Below are positions 62,206-64,000 of a DNA stretch of 64,000 bases, piece by piece (position 1 is the stretch's first letter; each line of letters opens with the position of its first letter). The notes under the pieces were generated by a model. It saw only the letters and a program-made list of their open reading frames with translations. It did no database searches and was not told where the DNA came from. This DNA comes from Nocardia stercoris (GTDB lineage: Bacteria > Actinomycetota > Actinomycetes > Mycobacteriales > Mycobacteriaceae), in the NCBI RefSeq assembly GCF_003696265.1, contig NZ_RFFH01000003.1, positions 372,001 through 436,000 on the forward strand, given 5' to 3'. The position numbers and the translations under genes are program-made.

Positions 62206-63297
62206 GTGGATCTGCCCGTCATGCCGCCGGTCAAACCGATGCTGGCCAAAGCGGCCGCCGAGCTGCCCGACGACCCCGGCCTCTACTACGAACCCAAATG
62301 GGACGGCTTCCGCTGCATCGTCTTCCGCGACGGCGCCGACATCGAACTCGGCTCCCGCAACGACCGGCCCCTCACCCGCTACTTCCCCGAACTCGTCGCC
62401 GCCCTTGCCGCCGCCCTGCCCGACAAATGCGTCCTCGACGGCGAAATCGTCATCGTCTCGGAGAACGGCCTCGAATTCGACGTCCTGCAGCAGCGCCTGC
62501 ACCCCGCCGCCTCCCGAGTCAACAAACTCGCCGCCGAAACCCCCGCCAGCTTCATCGCCTTCGACCTGCTCGCCCTCGGCGACACCGACCTCACCGGCGA
62601 ACCCTTCCACGAACGCCGCCGCATCCTCGAAACCCTGTTCACCCGGAACCACCCCAGCACCCACCTCACCCCCATCAGCACCGACCCACAGGTCGCCAAG
62701 GACTGGTTCACCCGCTTCGAAGGCGCCGGCTTCGACGGCGTCATGGTCAAGAGCAAAGACCTGCCCTACCTGCAGGACAAACGGGTCATGATCAAGGTCA
62801 AACACGAACGCACCGCCGACTGCGTCGTCGCCGGCTTCCGCTGGCACAAAGACGGCAAAGGCATCGGCTCCCTCCTGCTCGGCCTCTACGACGACGACGG
62901 CAACCTCCACCACGTCGGCGTCGCCTCCAGCTTCACCGCCGCCCGCCGCGCCCAACTCGTCGACGAACTCGCCCCACTGCGCGAACACGCCCTCGACAAC
63001 CACCCCTGGCGCGACTGGGCCGACGCCGCCGCCCAAGCCGCCGCCGACGGCAAAATGCCCGGCGGCCTCAGCCGCTGGAGCGGCGGCAAAGACCTCTCCT
63101 GGGAACCCCTGCGCACCGAACTCGTCGCCGAAGTCCGCTACGAACACGTCATGGCCGGCCGCTTCCGCCACGGCGGCCGCCTCGTCCGCTTCCGCGACGA
63201 CCGCACCCCCGAATCCTGCACCTACGCCCAACTCGACGAAGTCGCCCCCGCCGAACTCGCCGACATCTTCACCAGCGCACGACAGGAACGCCCATGA
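62206..63297 (+). CDS. ligC: ATP-dependent DNA ligase LigC
   Basis: Ligase of 363 residues. Adenylation motif with catalytic Lys31 (EPKWDGFR), other ligase motifs SRNDRPLTRYFPEL, DGEIVI, FDGVMVKSKD and VMIKVKHERTADC, then an OB-fold C-terminus. The length fits mycobacterial LigC, not LigB or LigD. AGGAGG is eight bases before GTG 62206. It overlaps the next gene (ATGA), a primase-polymerase, as in the known LigC/Prim-PolC repair pair. Confidence 0.9.
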   Translation: MDLPVMPPVKPMLAKAAAELPDDPGLYYEPKWDGFRCIVFRDGADIELGSRNDRPLTRYFPELVAALAAALPDKCVLDGEIVIVSENGLEFDVLQQRLHPAASRVNKLAAETPASFIAFDLLALGDTDLTGEPFHERRRILETLFTRNHPSTHLTPISTDPQVAKDWFTRFEGAGFDGVMVKSKDLPYLQDKRVMIKVKHERTADCVVAGFRWHKDGKGIGSLLLGLYDDDGNLHHVGVASSFTAARRAQLVDELAPLREHALDNHPWRDWADAAAQAAADGKMPGGLSRWSGGKDLSWEPLRTELVAEVRYEHVMAGRFRHGGRLVRFRDDRTPESCTYAQLDEVAPAELADIFTSARQERP

Positions 63298-64000
63298 GCG
63301 CCGCCGCCACCGAAATCCAGGCCGACGGCCACACCGTCACCATCACCAACCCCGACAAGATCTACTTCAGCAAACGCGGCGAAACCAAACTCGACCTCGT
63401 CACCTACTACCGAGCCGTCGCCGGCCCGCTCCTCGAAGCCATCGGCGGCCGCCCCGTCCTGCTCGAGCGCTACCCCGACGGCGCCGGCGGCAAATCCTGG
63501 TTCCAGAAACGCGTCCCCAAAGGCGTACCCGACTGGCTACAGACCACCGAAGTCCAAACACCCAACGGCACCACCAGCGACGCACTCGTCGCCGCCGACC
63601 TCGCCCACATCCTGTGGGCCGTCAACCTCGGCTGCCTCGGCTTCCACGTCTGGCCCACCCACGCCGACCCCGAACCCGACACCTCCGCCCCACCCGTCCA
63701 CGACGCCGCCGGCGCCCTGCTCCCACCCACCGGCATCACCGACGAACTCCGCATCGACCTCGACCCGTCCCCCGGCATCGGATTCGACCAACTCCGCGCC
63801 GCCGCCGTCGAAACCCGCACCCTCTGCACCGAATTGGGCATCGAAACCCGGATCAAGACCTCCGGATCCCGCGGCCTGCACATCTACGCCCTCCTCGAAC
63901 CGCGCTGGGACGGCTACCAGGTCCGCGCCGCGGCCGTCGCCCTCGCCCGCGAACTCGAACGCCGCCACCCCGACACCATCACCGCCGCCTGGTGGAAAGA
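63294..64000 (+). CDS. Prim-PolC-type DNA primase-polymerase (partial, cut by window end)
   Basis: First 235 codons of a LigD-polymerase-family (archaeo-eukaryotic primase fold) enzyme. Opening TITNPDKIYFSKRGETKLDL, then ERYPDGAGGKSWFQKRVPKG, metal-binding DxD at Asp155 and Asp157 (LRIDLDPSPG), and KTSGSRGLHIY. Overlaps ligC by four bases, so both are made together. In mycobacteria the equivalent pair fills and seals small gaps in base excision repair. The C-terminus lies beyond the window. Confidence 0.9.
   Translation, partial: MSAAATEIQADGHTVTITNPDKIYFSKRGETKLDLVTYYRAVAGPLLEAIGGRPVLLERYPDGAGGKSWFQKRVPKGVPDWLQTTEVQTPNGTTSDALVAADLAHILWAVNLGCLGFHVWPTHADPEPDTSAPPVHDAAGALLPPTGITDELRIDLDPSPGIGFDQLRAAAVETRTLCTELGIETRIKTSGSRGLHIYALLEPRWDGYQVRAAAVALARELERRHPDTITAAWWK

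Noticed and set aside
62125..63231. 368-codon minus frame opposite ligC
   Set aside because: Ala/Gly/Glu shadow; ligC has all ligase motifs on the plus strand.

Overview
The window is high-GC actinobacterial DNA, most likely from Nocardia or a close mycolic-acid relative (Rhodococcus, Mycobacteriales). The evidence is the gene content: an LGFP-repeat cell-wall protein, an LCP ligase, a DUF2599 lipoprotein, an LppU-like protein, a mycothiol-type DinB/MPI-fold protein, a LigC plus Prim-Pol repair pair, KshA-like Rieske catabolism, a PknB-like kinase, many TetR/MarR regulators, frequent GTG starts, and ATGA/GTGA stop-start overlaps. I see no tRNA, rRNA, CRISPR array, complete insertion sequence or prophage.

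Left part (1-9.8 kb): a NarL-type two-component pair; a decayed alpha/beta-hydrolase gene behind a cytochrome P450 that is divergent from its TetR; then a TetR divergent from a Rieske oxygenase and a DapB-fold dehydrogenase, with a clear promoter/operator between them; then a lone tyrosine recombinase and a secreted LGFP protein.

Middle-left (9.9-30.5 kb): a family-39 glycosyltransferase, a TetR, an LCP cell-wall ligase, a LexA-family repressor, an FBP zinc-finger protein, small hypotheticals, a 1244-residue SARP/ATPase regulator, DUF4267 and VIT membrane proteins, a MarR/quinone-reductase divergent pair with two operators, a secreted GH1 glucosidase, a seven-blade delta-60 propeller lipoprotein, and a tandem TerD protein followed by an FkbH-like HAD protein.

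Centre (31-52 kb) is the most distinctive part. A tightly overlapping four-gene operon (31460-37534) encodes a SufS-like cysteine desulfurase, a protein with one heavy-metal-associated domain and a long Ala/Pro tail, a Y4yA-type fold-III PLP decarboxylase, and a cysteine-synthase-like enzyme fused to rhodanese. It looks like an uncharacterised sulfur/amino-acid biosynthetic module. Then come a RodA/FtsW protein, a Na+/H+ antiporter fused to a UBP-type zinc finger, a CPBP protease-like protein, and two truncated MutS-like ATPases coupled through a 48-codon ORF. A small secreted protein, a 13-bp tandem-repeat array and a dimodular A-T-C-A-T-reductase NRPS follow. The NRPS probably releases a dipeptide aldehyde, as pyrazinone-forming enzymes do.

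Right part (52-64 kb): a receptor Ser/Thr kinase convergent with an LppU-like membrane protein, a ten-residue-repeat membrane protein, an RNA-repair-type HAD, a DHA2 exporter, an NfeD-like protein separated from a flotillin by one lower-GC unknown gene, a cold-shock protein, and LigC followed by its primase-polymerase partner, cut by the window end.
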